Below are positions 22,935-34,339 of a stretch of 64,000 nucleotides of DNA, piece after piece. Origin of the DNA: Solea solea (taxonomy: Eukaryota; Chordata; Actinopteri; Pleuronectiformes; Soleidae). The stretch covers positions 6,188,302-6,252,301 of the forward strand of contig NC_081138.1 of NCBI RefSeq assembly GCF_958295425.1, in the 5' to 3' direction. Made by a program: the position numbers and the translations under genes. Every line of letters begins with the position of its first letter. Within the stretch, counting starts at the first letter, position 1. A model generated the notes under the pieces. That model did no database searches, had not been told where the DNA came from, and saw only the letters and a list, made by a program, of their open reading frames with translations.

Positions 22935-24189
22935 ACCAGAGATGCACGAAATGTACTGAATATGCCGACACTGTATATCGGTTGTGCTTGGGATATCTTT
23001 CAATTTCTGGAAGGTATTTACAATTGACTGCATGTTAAAAATGCTGTTTTAACTATTTAAAATGTAAAACAAAAAAAGTTTTATATATATAAAAAAACAC
23101 TGTGCATGTTAAATTAGAAATTTGAACAGTGTAAAACATATTTAAAATAACATTTGTTTGAGTCTTTGACTCTCAATGTCCAAAAAACAGGCCAAAAAAT
23201 GGAAACTACACTTTCTGGTGACTAGGACTGCTTAAACAGTGCAAGTCAAATTACCGTAATAACCACAAGTTGGCTTTAACACACAACTTCTAAGCTTTCA
23301 GACACCGTTCGAATATTTCTGATAGCACAAACCGTCGTATAATTATGGTAATGCAATGCGCTTGTGCAAACGTGTCATCTGCAATTATGCTCAGTAAAAC
23401 ATTTGTTTTATCTTTCCAGGGAGAAATAAATCTAAACAATCTATAACGATGGAGGGCTCAAAATACGGAGGCCTAAGATATTTGTGTTGACAGAAATAAG
23501 CAGAAAAAAACCTCCATGTACCACAGTTAGTCTTTGTATTTTGTTACTTACTGAGAATGGATATGTGAATATACTGTAGCATGTAGAGCCATGCAGTTCC
23601 CGCCCATGTCCTTTTCTTCCACCGCTTTGTATGGTGGGGGTCACAATATGCCCAGGTCATCATCACAGGGGCCAGAGGAGACACTTAGCCTCATATTCCT
23701 TTTCCAACCACAGGTGCTTTTCAGATCAATTTTACTTTTTGAGATAAAAGCAGTATAATGGGCTCAGTTCAAGCCCCACTTCTGACAGGATGACTATGGT
23801 AAAGGCTCGTCAGGGTTAAATTCCAGTGCACTTTTCCCTCTTCACAAACACAAAGCCATCAGCATTCTGGGTCGCACAAAGCAGGGATTTACAAAGGGGT
23901 CTGCAGCACACAGTGGCGAGCCTGAAGAGACGTCCAGGTGTGCTGCGAATATTTTACATTTGAATTTCAAATTACAGTAAGTGTGTGTGCATAAATATAC
24001 AGGAAATAAAGTAAGTCGATTATTTTAGGGCACCCACTTGAAAAGCAAAAAAATGCAGACTGAGAGCACATGGCCGTCAGCTCTGTGTCAGTTTGTTATC
24101 TGTGCCGGGAAGGAAACCAGTTTCATGGTCATCACAACACTGTCACACTTTAAGAAGAATAAACCTTATATCACTGGCTAATGGAATGT

Positions 24190-24190
<1 letters not shown>
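22935..24190. other. Unassigned sequence
   Basis: No gene recognised. Phrases near 23280-23340 (for example aagctttcagacaccgttcg) feel repeat-like but I cannot name the family. A/T-rich overall. Confidence 0.35.

Positions 24191-24192
<2 letters not shown>

Positions 24193-24228
<36 letters not shown>
24193..24228. repeat. (AT)n microsatellite
   Basis: About 17 uninterrupted AT units ending at acacgttg. Self-complementary and likely unstable in length. Confidence 0.95.
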
Positions 24229-24230
<2 letters not shown>

Positions 24231-25690
24231 GTTGAAAAAAAACATTGATATAAGGCGGTACAGTATACAAAAGCAGGGCTGCGGAATGGAAAGCACACAG
24301 ACGCATATTATTATGTTTCTATTATTATGACTATTATTATCATTATTATCACCAACCTAAGCAACCTACAGCTACTTTGGCACTTTTCATACTGATCCAA
24401 ATGTAGCACAGTGTTTCATGTAAAACAAAGAAACAAATTAGCATATGTATTTAATTGGTATAGTTGTTCAGATTAATAGGGCGTTGAATTGTATAGAAAA
24501 ACAGGGTTAATTGTTTCTATTTATACTGATTCAGGTCATATATGAGTCAATGTTCATATTAGTCATGTATTATGCTGGCGGTAAAGGGCAGGAAGTAATT
24601 AATGAATGATGCTTCGTGTCCTTTTTAAACGTGCATACATCACTTGTGTTACGTGTTTCTAAGTATGTACACACACATATGTGTATTATTTCCATATTAC
24701 AAACATGTTCCAAAAATAATGACATGAAAATAATAACACCACTCGGACTCTGTCCTGTCTGGACCCAGACCTGGAACCGACATGACATTGAGTTTTAATC
24801 AGTTTTGGCGAAGATTACATTCTGACCAGCGACTCCTTTCTGACTGCTGTTTCTACCATTCTACCATTGATTTCACAGTTATTGATACATTGATACAATG
24901 ACAATGTTACATCATTATATATAACTAAATTATAATGCATCTTAAACATGATGATACCCGTGCATGAGGAAATGTTTTAAATCATAATTGACTACCCCTG
25001 CTTTATTGCATTTATGACTGTTTTCTATCAATATTGCAATTTCTCTTTTCTATTTATTGATTTATTCTCCATAGCTTAAATTTTATTTTCCAGTATGGGC
25101 CTAATACTTGGTCAATAATCATTAATATTTAAACAGTACACTGACTATTACATGCTCCACTTTTGGCCTTGAATGAAGGAGGAATTTTAATATGCTACAT
25201 CAAATCCATTGCATTGTGTCTCACATATTGCCCTCCTTGCATCAGCTGCCAAAACCATAATTGGACCCTTCCGTTTGTTGACTGAATCTAACCCTGCTGC
25301 TGCCTCTCTCCCTGCAACGTGTTTAAGTTTAGTAACTTTATTTGACTCCACCTGAAGCACTTGGTAAAAAAAAGTCACATCAAATTTCTCATCAAAGCAT
25401 AAGTGAAAATTTAATTAAGAGTACTTAAGAGTTCTGACATTTACTCTTGGTCAAACTGAGCCCAATTGATTCTGCTCACATCCGTGCTATGATGAGGTCA
25501 ACTGCTAACGAAACCTTCCTGTTCAGTTCAGCCGGGAGAAAGTGTATTTATCTTGCCATCAGCTCCATTAGACACAGTCTGTGTGGAAAGTATGCTTTAT
25601 GATCAGTGAATTATTACACTCTTTCACCCTACAGCTGTATGTCCAACATGTGTCCACTTTTTGCAACTGATTAGTGATTTCAACAGATGG
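24229..25690. other. Unassigned sequence with an imperfect ATT tract
   Basis: A degenerate (ATT)n tract lies at about 24306-24352. The rest has no recognisable gene or element. The minus-strand frame at 25187-25378 is short and without domain pattern. Confidence 0.4.
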
Positions 25691-25699
25691 GCAAGAGAT

Positions 25700-26060
25700 T
25701 TTGTAGTTAGAACTGAAATATCTTACTTTGAGCCTCCATTAAACCACTGGGACTCTCGTAAACTGGTTTAAATCTTATATATCTAAGTCAAAACTTTCAA
25801 ATCCCAGCCATGTCCAGTCAGTAATGGTGTTCCCCAGGGTTCTTTCCCAAGTCCCCTTCCTTTCTGTTATATCTCATACTAAAACTTTCCGGTTTTTCCA
25901 TTCCCATTGATAATTCCTCAGTTTCCCCTTCCTCTCGCATTAAGAGTCTGGGTTTCCAGAACTCTGCTGCCCACAACATCACCACAGCCCCTTCCAGTAA
26001 TCACATCACTCCTAACTTCTTCCGGTATCTGCATCTCACCCTCAAGGCCTAAACATTGAA
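25700..26060 (+). mobile_element. L2-clade LINE reverse-transcriptase remnant
   Basis: Translation gives NWFKSYISKS near 25760, then SNGVPQGSFPSPLPF at about 25821-25865, matching the reverse-transcriptase phrase GVPQGSVLGPLLF. A piece reading QNSAAHNITTAPSSNHITP (about 25952-26010) corresponds to the QNSAARVLTRTxxxxHITP region normally found much further downstream. The stretch containing the catalytic YxDD motif is missing, so this is an internally deleted, dead copy. Confidence 0.75.
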
Positions 26061-26064
26061 AGGA

Positions 26065-26450
26065 AACAGTATTGCACTAAAAAAAGATAAGAAAACATTG
26101 CACATAAAAGGAAGTTATTTCATCTGGTATGATTTATTCATTCTCATTTTATAGGAATGCCTGTTTTAAAAGATGCCTTATAGTTATTTCTGGCAGTTAT
26201 CAACCTATAAGCAGTTGTGATAAAGTGCAGCAAATGCATTACTGTCTCATTAGGACCTTTCCACATTAGTGGTTGCTGTCTCGGTTGGTAATGAAAATGT
26301 CTCAGCCGTGCTCCCATTAGACGCTCCTGCGTCTGTTAGTCACCATTCTAAATCTGTCCCATTTCAGAAAAAAATATTCATTACTGGTGTTTAAAATTTC
26401 AGAAAAGATGGAAACTTGGCCTGGACTGGTGTGAGTAAACATGAGCACAC
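26065..26450. other. Unassigned sequence
   Basis: No gene or repeat recognised. Confidence 0.4.
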
Positions 26451-26454
26451 TCAA

Positions 26455-27008
26455 TTGGGGTTAAAAGACTTAAATTCCATCTGACAGTTGTTATCCAGGT
26501 CAGTTTGACCCCATTCAATGTTGAATGTCTCTAAACAAATGATTTACATCATTATTAATACATGCCCCTAATTCTGTGGGTAAGCAAAAGAGTATAAGTA
26601 TGTGTTTTCAATGTCCTGTTCACACTTTGTACACATCAGTGTTCCTTGAGGTCAATTTGACCCCAGGCTGTTTTAGCTGTGTAAAACATATATGTAATAT
26701 CAACATTATAGACACATTTGTTTTGGATGATATTGAGGTGACATATTTCCCACAAGAACGTCATGCTGTTGATATTTTTTTCAAATAGCAGCCTTCCAAA
26801 CCATTGCTCTTGGTGCTCTGTGTTAGAATTGCATATTCAAAGCAAAGTAAAAGTGTGCGAATGTGTCTGAACAGAGAAAAATGTTGAGGAGGAACCTGAT
26901 TATGAGGCATGCTCCTCTGATGAGAATGAGACCCACAGTGTTGACCCTCCTGTTGTCTCTCAACCACCAGGAGACACATTATCTATCATTGTCTCTCTCC
27001 TGACTTGA
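26455..27008 (+). mobile_element. Possible piggyBac-like transposon remnant
   Basis: Two motifs, ggtcagtttgaccccattca (about 26499-26518) and aggtcaatttgaccccaggc (about 26650-26669), resemble sequences I associate with fish piggyBac-type ends. They precede an acidic open stretch at 26871-27008 reading EEEPDYEACSSDENE. PDYxxSSSDENE-like acidic leaders are typical of piggyBac-like transposases. No DDD catalytic core follows before the stop at 27006. The call rests on two weak signals. Confidence 0.4.
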
Positions 27009-27009
27009 A

Positions 27010-28525
27010 CAACAATGTAGACTTAGTGCTATTAATGTTAACAAAATGGTTCCAGGCCCCAGCATATAATTGTCATTTAACACTAAAAAGATCTCTCTTT
27101 CCAAAAATGGGCTATATTGGTAGCCAACAAAGATAATTCATATACTTGACACATAAACTTGGGAAATCATTTTAATAATAATTTTATAATTTTCCTCAGG
27201 TTTAAAAAGATTAATGATGTTCGAGGATAATTTGAGGATAATAAAGGGGGATTAACTGGTGTGCTGACTATATGAAAAGGTGTCAGCCACTGTTGCAACA
27301 GTCAGCTAATTTAATCAGCAAATACATGAGAATGGTGAGAATTCAAGGGGTTTTATTAGTCACGTGCAACAGAGATACAAAGTAAAATATGCAGCGAGAT
27401 GAGGAAGGTGCTTTGTATCATTACTGTGCAAACTTTCAAAGGAAAGCAAGAGCAGAATAGGATGACTTATAGTTTACCACAAATAAGTGAGTGAGAGTGA
27501 GAAGAGTGAGGGCAATTAAAAAGTCAGGTCTGTAATTTGTTCTTGGAAATGATCTTCTTAGAAATGTGCTTTCACAAGATTAGCACTTAAAAAAAACCCT
27601 CAATCCTTTGAAAACAATGAGTAGATCTACTCATACTTTAGTGCAATCAATTCACTTTTCTTTGAGCCACACTGCATTGTATCTTCAAAGACTGCTTCAT
27701 CGAGCAGACACATGTGCCAGAATTTAAATACTTTTCAAACAACATTATGATAATGTTAAGTGTGATGCAATATCCTCCACTTAGAAATAAGAAAAAAAGG
27801 AAAATATGAACTTTATATTTGTATAATATACTGTACAGGTGTGTATGCATCATTATCACCCTCAATACATAAGGCCTCATAATACATATAATTGAATAAT
27901 GAATTTGATTAATTAGATACTTCATATATTTTGGTTGCTTTAATGTTCAATTCTCTGAAACTTTTGCTTCATGCTAAGAAATGGGTAAAGGGCAGTCTTA
28001 AATAATTCAGTGCAAGAGCAGCTCCAGGCGTTTTTCAGCCCAGTTACCCTGAATACCTCTCTGGATGTATACCCATTTATCAAACACTGTGGCACTTTTC
28101 AGGCATCTAACATTAACCTCCAAGACTTATTGCACTCATCTATGAGAATCCTTGTTACTCATTTTGAACATTAAAACTGCTCATCCAGTTTGGAGAAGCT
28201 ATTTCAGCTTTAATGAAAATAGCATCGGTATCTGATGAGATTAGTATCTTCATGTATGACTATGAATGGGATGCAGAGGGTGGAGTGGACCCAACTTGTA
28301 AAGTGATAAGCTATGCAAAATCTTTGATTACTTTATGCTGTCATGAGTGGATGTTGATGCTCCGAACTTCTTGCTGAAATGAACATTTGTGGTTTAAAGA
28401 TTAGACAAGACTAATGTTATGCAGCATATTTTTTGAGAGGTGTACTTATATTAGCCAAAATGTTTCAGACACTTTGAGTCCACAGAAATGTTTCCATTGG
28501 GTTTGAAAAAAAAACATAAATCATA
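27010..28525. other. Unassigned A/T-rich sequence
   Basis: No gene or named element recognised. The minus-strand 92-codon frame at 27647-27925 is hydrophobic and low in information, probably chance. Confidence 0.4.
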
Positions 28526-28915
28526 CATTTTTAAACCCACTAAATCCTCCTCTGTACTCAGTAAAAGAACTCTCAAATATGAAGGCACACTTTAGCTGGT
28601 CCTGTGAATTTTTCAAAATAAAAGCCTTTGAAAAAACTGTATGGAAAAATAGTGCTTTTAGTTTGACACAGGTGCAGGACGTGTTCTGTTTGTGACATTT
28701 GTGCCAACTTTACATAGGGTTCGCCTTTGGAAATCCCAATAAATCACATTAATTTAAACCTGTAAATCCTCCTGTACTTGCCAGAACTCTAAAATATGAA
28801 GTTGCACATCTGCTCGTCCTGCAAATGTTTCACAATGATAAAAAAATAAATGAAAATGTGGAACTGAAGAGTAAAAGTGCCTTTATTTTGACACATGGAC
28901 TTGCACCAGAAAAAA
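28526..28915 (+). repeat. Two diverged direct copies of a ~155-165 bp block
   Basis: Unit 1 (about 28526-28680) and unit 2 (about 28750-28915) share, in order, taaacc, taaatcctcct, gtact, gaactct, aaatatgaag, gctggtcctg versus gctcgtcctg, ttt-caa, aaaataaa and ttttgacacaggtgca versus ttttgacacatggact. Their starts are about 220 bp apart. There is no coding potential. It may be a tandem duplication or two insertions of one unnamed repeat. Confidence 0.7.
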
Positions 28916-29030
28916 AGCCATTAAACTGCTGATCTGTGGAGCAAAGATTCACCAGCTATAATGAGCTGTCTAATAATGCTCTTAAGTAGCGACCAAAGAG
29001 AGCGTGAGGAAGGGAGGGGGGGTGTCAGTT

Positions 29031-29403
29031 AATGTGGGCGGAGTCATCGCTGCACGGCTGAGTGAAACTGCGGAGACTTTGTTTTGTACACGACACACAC
29101 ACATATGAGTGTCTGGTGACTTTACACCAGACTCCTGTAGTTGTTGGAGATTAATCCACGTTCTACGGATTGTTAAGTAGTTTTAACTGATCTACAGTTT
29201 GGCGCTGTTCGGCTTGATTTGTGTGCGGGACGTCTCTTCCTGTGACGGCAATCGGTCTGACCAATCATCGCATAGTACCTACTCAGCACGCTTTTGGAAC
29301 CTCACTGGAGCAGGCACTAAAAGTGGTACCTGGTACCAGGTACTATGCTAGTGGAAACGCTATTTAAACCGTGGCGAGGCGAGGCGAGTAGAGCCGGTGG
29401 AAA
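29031..29403 (+). mobile_element. MITE family B, copy 1 (left end missing)
   Basis: Shares aatgtgggcggagtc, gttgttggagattaatccacg, ctacagtttggcgctgttcg, cctcttcctgtgacgg-like words, ctgaccaatca, ggaacctcactggagcaggc, ccaggtactatgctagtgga and the terminal gagccggtggaaa with the element at 42981-43397. The left terminus (tttccaccg) is absent and the block starts abruptly beside a G-rich stretch. Non-coding and non-autonomous. Confidence 0.75.
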
Positions 29404-29404
29404 T

Positions 29405-30655
29405 ATGCAATAAACATTATGCTGATCATATGCAACTTAAAAGTCAAAGAAAAAAAAAAGGCTGAAATTCAAACTTCAGGAAAAAAGACCCGAGAGGATT
29501 AATCATTTCATCAGTACGTGAGCTCATGATCCCATGATGCTCCCACATATCAACAAACTAGGTTTTTATTATTGTTTTGATTGAGAGAGAGAGAGAGAGA
29601 GAGGCCCCTAGTGGCAGCAATTGCATACACACAGGTCCACATAGGAAAGCAACAGTTATACATCAAATTGACTCCTGTGTAATTACATACAGCATACAAT
29701 TCTCGATTAAATCCACCCACATACATCTGAAATCAGAGAAAATAAAAAAAAACACTCTGTTATAGCAATCTCTTTGTAAGTTGAATAATATCCTTTTAAA
29801 ATGCTCCTTCCCTCAGTGTGTATTTGAATGAATGATGAATGAGAATGTTCGGGAAAATGGCCAAAGCAAGAAGGAGGAAAAGCCAAAATGTATTTCTGCA
29901 CTGACAGCAGCATTTTCCCTGAGAGGCTTTCTACTGTGTTAACACTGACATCTCATTGGAGCTTGAAATTCAATTTAAGTTAAAATCCAGCGCAGGTAGT
30001 CAATAGTTGGACAAAACAGTCGTTTATCAATCAACTTTGTCAGTGACATCCTTTGAGCGTGCGTGACGAGCACAGTAAACCAAATGTTGCACCAGGGTTT
30101 AAAAGCCAATGTGTACACTTTGCTGCCGTCTACTTTCCAAACCCTGTGGTAATCCCCTGGTGAAGATGATCTTGGGCAAGTAAAAGTAAGAGGGAATCTC
30201 ATATAAGCAGCTGGCAACTCCATGTATTTTAGACAAGATGGTAAAGTATGGAAAAGCCCCTCGGGCTACAAAGGAGGAGTACTGGAGTACACAGGGAATA
30301 GGATAACTTACTCTTGTTTTGGGTAAAACAGCAACTGTAAGTATGGTGGATGATTATGCTTTAAATTATTCATTTATTTTCGGATTCTTTCTTCTTTTGA
30401 ACAAAGTTTTTCAGAAAGCAGCAAATACAACAATTCTGAACATGCATCTTCACTGCAGGTGACACAGGTTTCATATACTTGAAATGCAAGTGATCCATTT
30501 CCATGTCAGTATGATGTATGATTGTTGTCTAGAGATAAGTTCCTGCTCACAGTTGCATCCCAATACTTTTTTTTTGCATTACTTTTGTGTAAGCCAGTGT
30601 TTGACTATTATTGACTATTACGGATGTAATGTAGCACATATAATTGCATAAATCA
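29405..30655. other. Unassigned sequence with a (GA)n tract
   Basis: A (GA)10 microsatellite lies at 29583-29603. Apart from that there is no gene or recognised element. A T-run occurs at about 30568-30577. Confidence 0.45.
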
Positions 30656-30659
30656 TAGT

Positions 30660-30820
30660 TGTGTTATTTACACCAAACCGATGTCTCGCTTGTTTTATTT
30701 TAAACTTTGAGGGCAGTAAAGTCACAAAAGTATTAAGAGTATTAATTTGTACTTTTGTGGAGCACTAAGTGTGTTGTACTGAACTTAAATTAAACATGTA
30801 AACCAGTTTAATGACTTTGG
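30660..30820 (+). mobile_element. Internal fragment of the hAT-like element seen at 36572
   Basis: Shared ordered words with 36690-36830 include accgatgtc versus accaatgtc, cttgttttattttaaac versus ttgttttttttaaacc, gggcagtaaa versus aggcagtaaa, agtattaattt versus agtattaatta, and tactgaacttaaattaaa versus tactgaacttgaattaaa. The C/G-rich termini of the 36.6-kb copy are missing here. Confidence 0.6.
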
Positions 30821-30839
30821 CTTTTGATTAGTTGTAGCA

Positions 30840-31175
30840 GTTGTAACTCGGCTCGACTCTACCCAATTTTTTTGATTTTCATTAGGGATAAAATGTGACG
30901 CCAACTGCCGGTCACTGATTGGTCAGAGAGTGTCATCATTGGAAGACTCTGACACAAGAACCAGCAAGCATACAGTGAGCGTACATTGCTGCTGTACGCT
31001 GGTCCGTCGAAGAGGCACAGACGTGTCTGTGGTTGGTGGATGACGAGAGGGTCCAGAGAGAGCTAAACAGAGCCTGTTTGTGTCACGTAACAACGTCGCA
31101 ACACTTTCAGGCGACCGTGCTATGATGACCGCGCCTACGTTTGGCAAAACAATGAGCCTGACCCAAATGACTGTC
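30840..31175. mobile_element. Possible decayed MITE
   Basis: The stretch starts ggctcgactctacccaattt and contains gattggtcagagagtgtcat and a C/G-richer interior, phrases reminiscent of fish elements with ggctcgactc-type ends. I could not find a matching inverted right end, so the boundaries and the call are tentative. The minus-strand 84-codon frame inside it has no domain. Confidence 0.35.
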
Positions 31176-31250
31176 AACTACTATATAAAACCAAATAACT
31201 TAAGCGCAACATGATTTAGATGTCTAAATCTATCTAAAGATACCTACATT

Positions 31251-31385
31251 TCTTAAAGAGGAACTAAATCCCCTGTTCTGAGGCTGACTCCGCCCCAATG
31301 CCTGATTTTGAAAATCAACAAAAAGTGGGCAGGGAGTTATCGGTGTGCAAAGATCGAGTGACAGCAAGCGCAAATTGCGGCAGCG
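31251..31385 (+). repeat. Family A interspersed repeat, copy 2 (truncated)
   Basis: Carries the family A 5' part: ctaaatcccctgttctgagg, ctgactccgccccaatgcct, gattttgaaaatcaa and aaagtgggcagggag, then loses similarity after about 31340-31385. It is closest to copies 1 and 4 in the 5' 90 bp. Confidence 0.7.
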
Positions 31386-33435
31386 CATTTCAATAAGTTC
31401 ACACACTCACACGCCACACATGACATTTCTCGCGCTGATAAGTGATAAAAGTCACCGCACATGAATTAGTAATCTATATAATCGATGATGCAAAGGCGTA
31501 TTTCATTCATAGAGCTGCCTTGAATTAATTACTATATAATATTACAATATATATATATATATAACCATATACATTAGTTTTAACCTATGCTTTGGGCCAG
31601 CTCACTGTATATTTGACTCCATATTATGCAGGCTAACAAATACTTATTTTAATATTCAAGTAAGTGTGTACAATATTTATTTTATGAAGTTATAAAACAG
31701 AGATTACAGAAACAAGTTAAATTAAAATACTGGCATCAGTGATAACGGTAGAGACTACAGGTGGCGAATAATGATGCTCTGGGAATCTTAGGCCTGATGG
31801 TGCAGTGCCAGTGCACTGTTTGTGTCAGCACAAGTTAATATTCCTCAAGCTGTTTTAAGGAAATCTTTGTTTTTTTTTTAAATTTGCTGACTAAATGCAT
31901 CCGTTAATGACATCATTTTGGTGCCCAACAATGTTCATTACCAGTCCCAGCTGCGGAGACATTGGTATAAAAGCCTCTTTTTATAAAAGCTGCAGTTTGT
32001 GACTTTTAAATACAGTATAAACAAATGTCTGCTCCATTCAAACCATTGTCAAATAAGTTCACACAAAGCTCATTAAGTCTTCCAGGTCCACAAGACTCTG
32101 TTTCACTGTGTTTCTCAGTATAGCAGTGGTTTTTCACACAGAGCGACTGAGCACTTAAGGTGCTAGATGCCCATAGCGGAGCGAGCAAAACGGTGGAAAC
32201 TAGTGGATAAATCTGGACATTCACTTCACAAACGTAATTTATATATCGCCATCACCATTTTAGCTTCTCACAAATGTGAATGTCTGATATGGAAAATGTG
32301 TGCTCAAACAGAACAGCTACACTTCTGGACAGGTCATCGCTTTGTAGATGCTATATTCAATTTGGAACGGTTTCATGCTTTTGCGTGAGTCTGTGATAAA
32401 AGACTGAATTGAACCGAATGGTACAGTCAGTACATTCACAGCCCACAAACTCTGTCCATAGTTTCATTTTGTGTTCTGTGCTATTGTTCCACCCACAGCC
32501 AATTCCCCAGTCTAACAGCAAGTCGCACTTTGACGCGCGGTTTACCGGATCAGTTAGGCGGACATAGTGTGGAGAAAAAGCAAGCATTCTGGGCCAGACA
32601 TGCCTAACGTTACCAAATCTAAAATGTATACCCATCTCAAAAACAGAAGGAGAAGAAAGTTGAGCATTTGCATTGGAGATGCACTTGAAAAATACTGAAA
32701 GTCAAAAGTCTATAAAAAACATAAAGGTAACACCAGCGTAGTGTGCCTTTAAATCTACAGAATTTAGAATTGTACTCATTCATTTAGCACTGTGTAGTTT
32801 TAAAGACAATGTTATAAAACTCTCTAACGCCAGATGCAAAATGATGCCAATCGAATCCCAAGCCACTTTGCTAGTTTCACACCAATGAACTGGTCAATTT
32901 CCTGTGCAGCACACACACTGTTTAATGGCAAACGCACTTGTATGTATAAGCGCTCCCCTGACTCTGTTCCTGTTACAATGAAATGTGGTCAGTCACATTG
33001 CCGTCTTGTGCAACTGAGCAAGTAAAAACCTGGCCTGAAGTCAGTCATGCAGTAGTGCACTGTTTTAAGGGAGCATTATCAAGATAGTCATTTGCACCAT
33101 TAGACAGCAGTAGCACAGGCACAAATCACAGTATTGGTGGACCCAGAGAAAAGGAGATGGGCCACATCACAAACAGCCATCCACTTATATTAGTGATTGT
33201 TTGGAGTGACAACATGACCCTGCCCCAGTGGCCCGTAACAGTTAAGCCTGCCACACATGAGAGGATAATTGGCCAGATTTCGGTCCCGATCTGACACTTC
33301 CAACAATCGTGGGTGCCTGCTGATATTAGGCTGATTTGAACAGATTATCTGGCCATATTTGCCTGTGGTATGAGGGGTTAACAGACACAATTTTAACATC
33401 ATTGGGCCCATCAGAGCCCATCATGAGGGTCGCGT
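31386..33435. other. Unassigned sequence, 2 kb
   Basis: Holds a short (TA)n tract at about 31547-31562 and no recognised gene. Open frames at 32006-32635 on both strands are without domains. The phrase gcggagcgagcaaaacggtg and neighbouring C/G-richer pieces near 32180-32620 may be decayed repeat. Confidence 0.35.
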
Positions 33436-33605
33436 GGGTTGCTGTGCCAATCTCAATTGAGATTGGCGATAGGCACCTGACCTACGGTCATTTTAGAGTG
33501 TCCAGTTTACCTAATCCCCATATGGCATGTTTTTTGGACTGTGGGAGGAAACTGGAGAACCCTTGGCCCTTGTTCCGACCGGGTCGCGAACCAGGGACTA
33601 TACAC
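33436..33605 (-). mobile_element. Minus-strand tRNA-derived SINE, middle part
   Basis: On the plus strand: ttttagagtgtccagtttac, catggcatgttttttggac-like words, gtgggaggaaactggagaac and gtcgcgaaccaggg. These are the reverse complement of the SINE phrases cgaacccaggac, ggtttcctcccacagtccaa and gtaaactggacactctaaa. A 114-codon plus-strand open frame overlaps it and is explained by the repeat, not by a gene. Confidence 0.7.
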
Positions 33606-34160
33606 CGGACTGTAAACTGTACAAATCAAGTTGATTCCGTCTTCTCAGCCATGACTTCATCCACAGTTTATTTCTCATAGCACAAAACAATGCACACACA
33701 ACAGCTATTAACAGCCCGCCTCCAATTCTGTTTCTGCTGTCACGTTAAATCGTGCGAGTTTCTGTGAGATCCCGGAATCTCCTCCCTGAAATAGTTTGAA
33801 TAAACACCAAGAGTGTGGTCCTGCACAAATCAAAAATGATTACGAGGTTTTTTTTTAAATCAAGAAAATCCTCTAGTATGGGGCAGGATGCAAGTCCACC
33901 AACATTGCCTTTTTACAACTCCCTATTTTTTCAATGCAAAAGTGTTAGTGTTAAAAAGTGTGCATTACTTGCCTTGCACAGAAACGCATGAAAAAAATGC
34001 GTGAAAGAAGCCAGGTGTTTTAATGAGGATCGCACTTCTCGCTTCTGTTGTTACTCACAACCCAAACCTGAGAGCTGCTAAGAGGACTAGCCTCATTGAA
34101 TTTATTAACACATTCAACTAACCAACGTACGTTCATGTCAATTTTCACACTTTTCTAGCA
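33606..34160. other. Unassigned sequence
   Basis: No gene recognised. The sequence is of ordinary composition with a T-run near 33849. Confidence 0.4.
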
Positions 34161-34164
34161 CCTT

Positions 34165-34335
34165 ATCGTTTTTTTTCTTTCTTGATGATCCACATATTTG
34201 ATTTGGCAGACCTTTTACACTGGATGCCGTACATGAGGCAACCCTCCTATTTATCTAGGCTTTAAACTGGCACAAGGTTTACACTGGATGTGCCCCCCCC
34301 CCGTAGTCAATTTGGAGTGTCCATTAAACACTAAG
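34165..34335 (-). mobile_element. RTE-like LINE tail joined to a SINE fragment
   Basis: catatttgatttggcagacc, ttttacactggatgccgtac, gaggcaaccctcctatttat and ctggcaca are the reverse complement of a common LINE tail (compare 18340-18430). After a C-run at 34291-34301, gtcaatttggagtgtccatt at 34308-34327 is a minus-strand piece of the same SINE as at 33436. Confidence 0.55.
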
Positions 34336-34339
34336 CAAT

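Noticed and set aside
33336..33680. 114-codon plus-strand open frame
   Set aside because: It overlaps a minus-strand SINE, and its apparent protein is the SINE read on the wrong strand.
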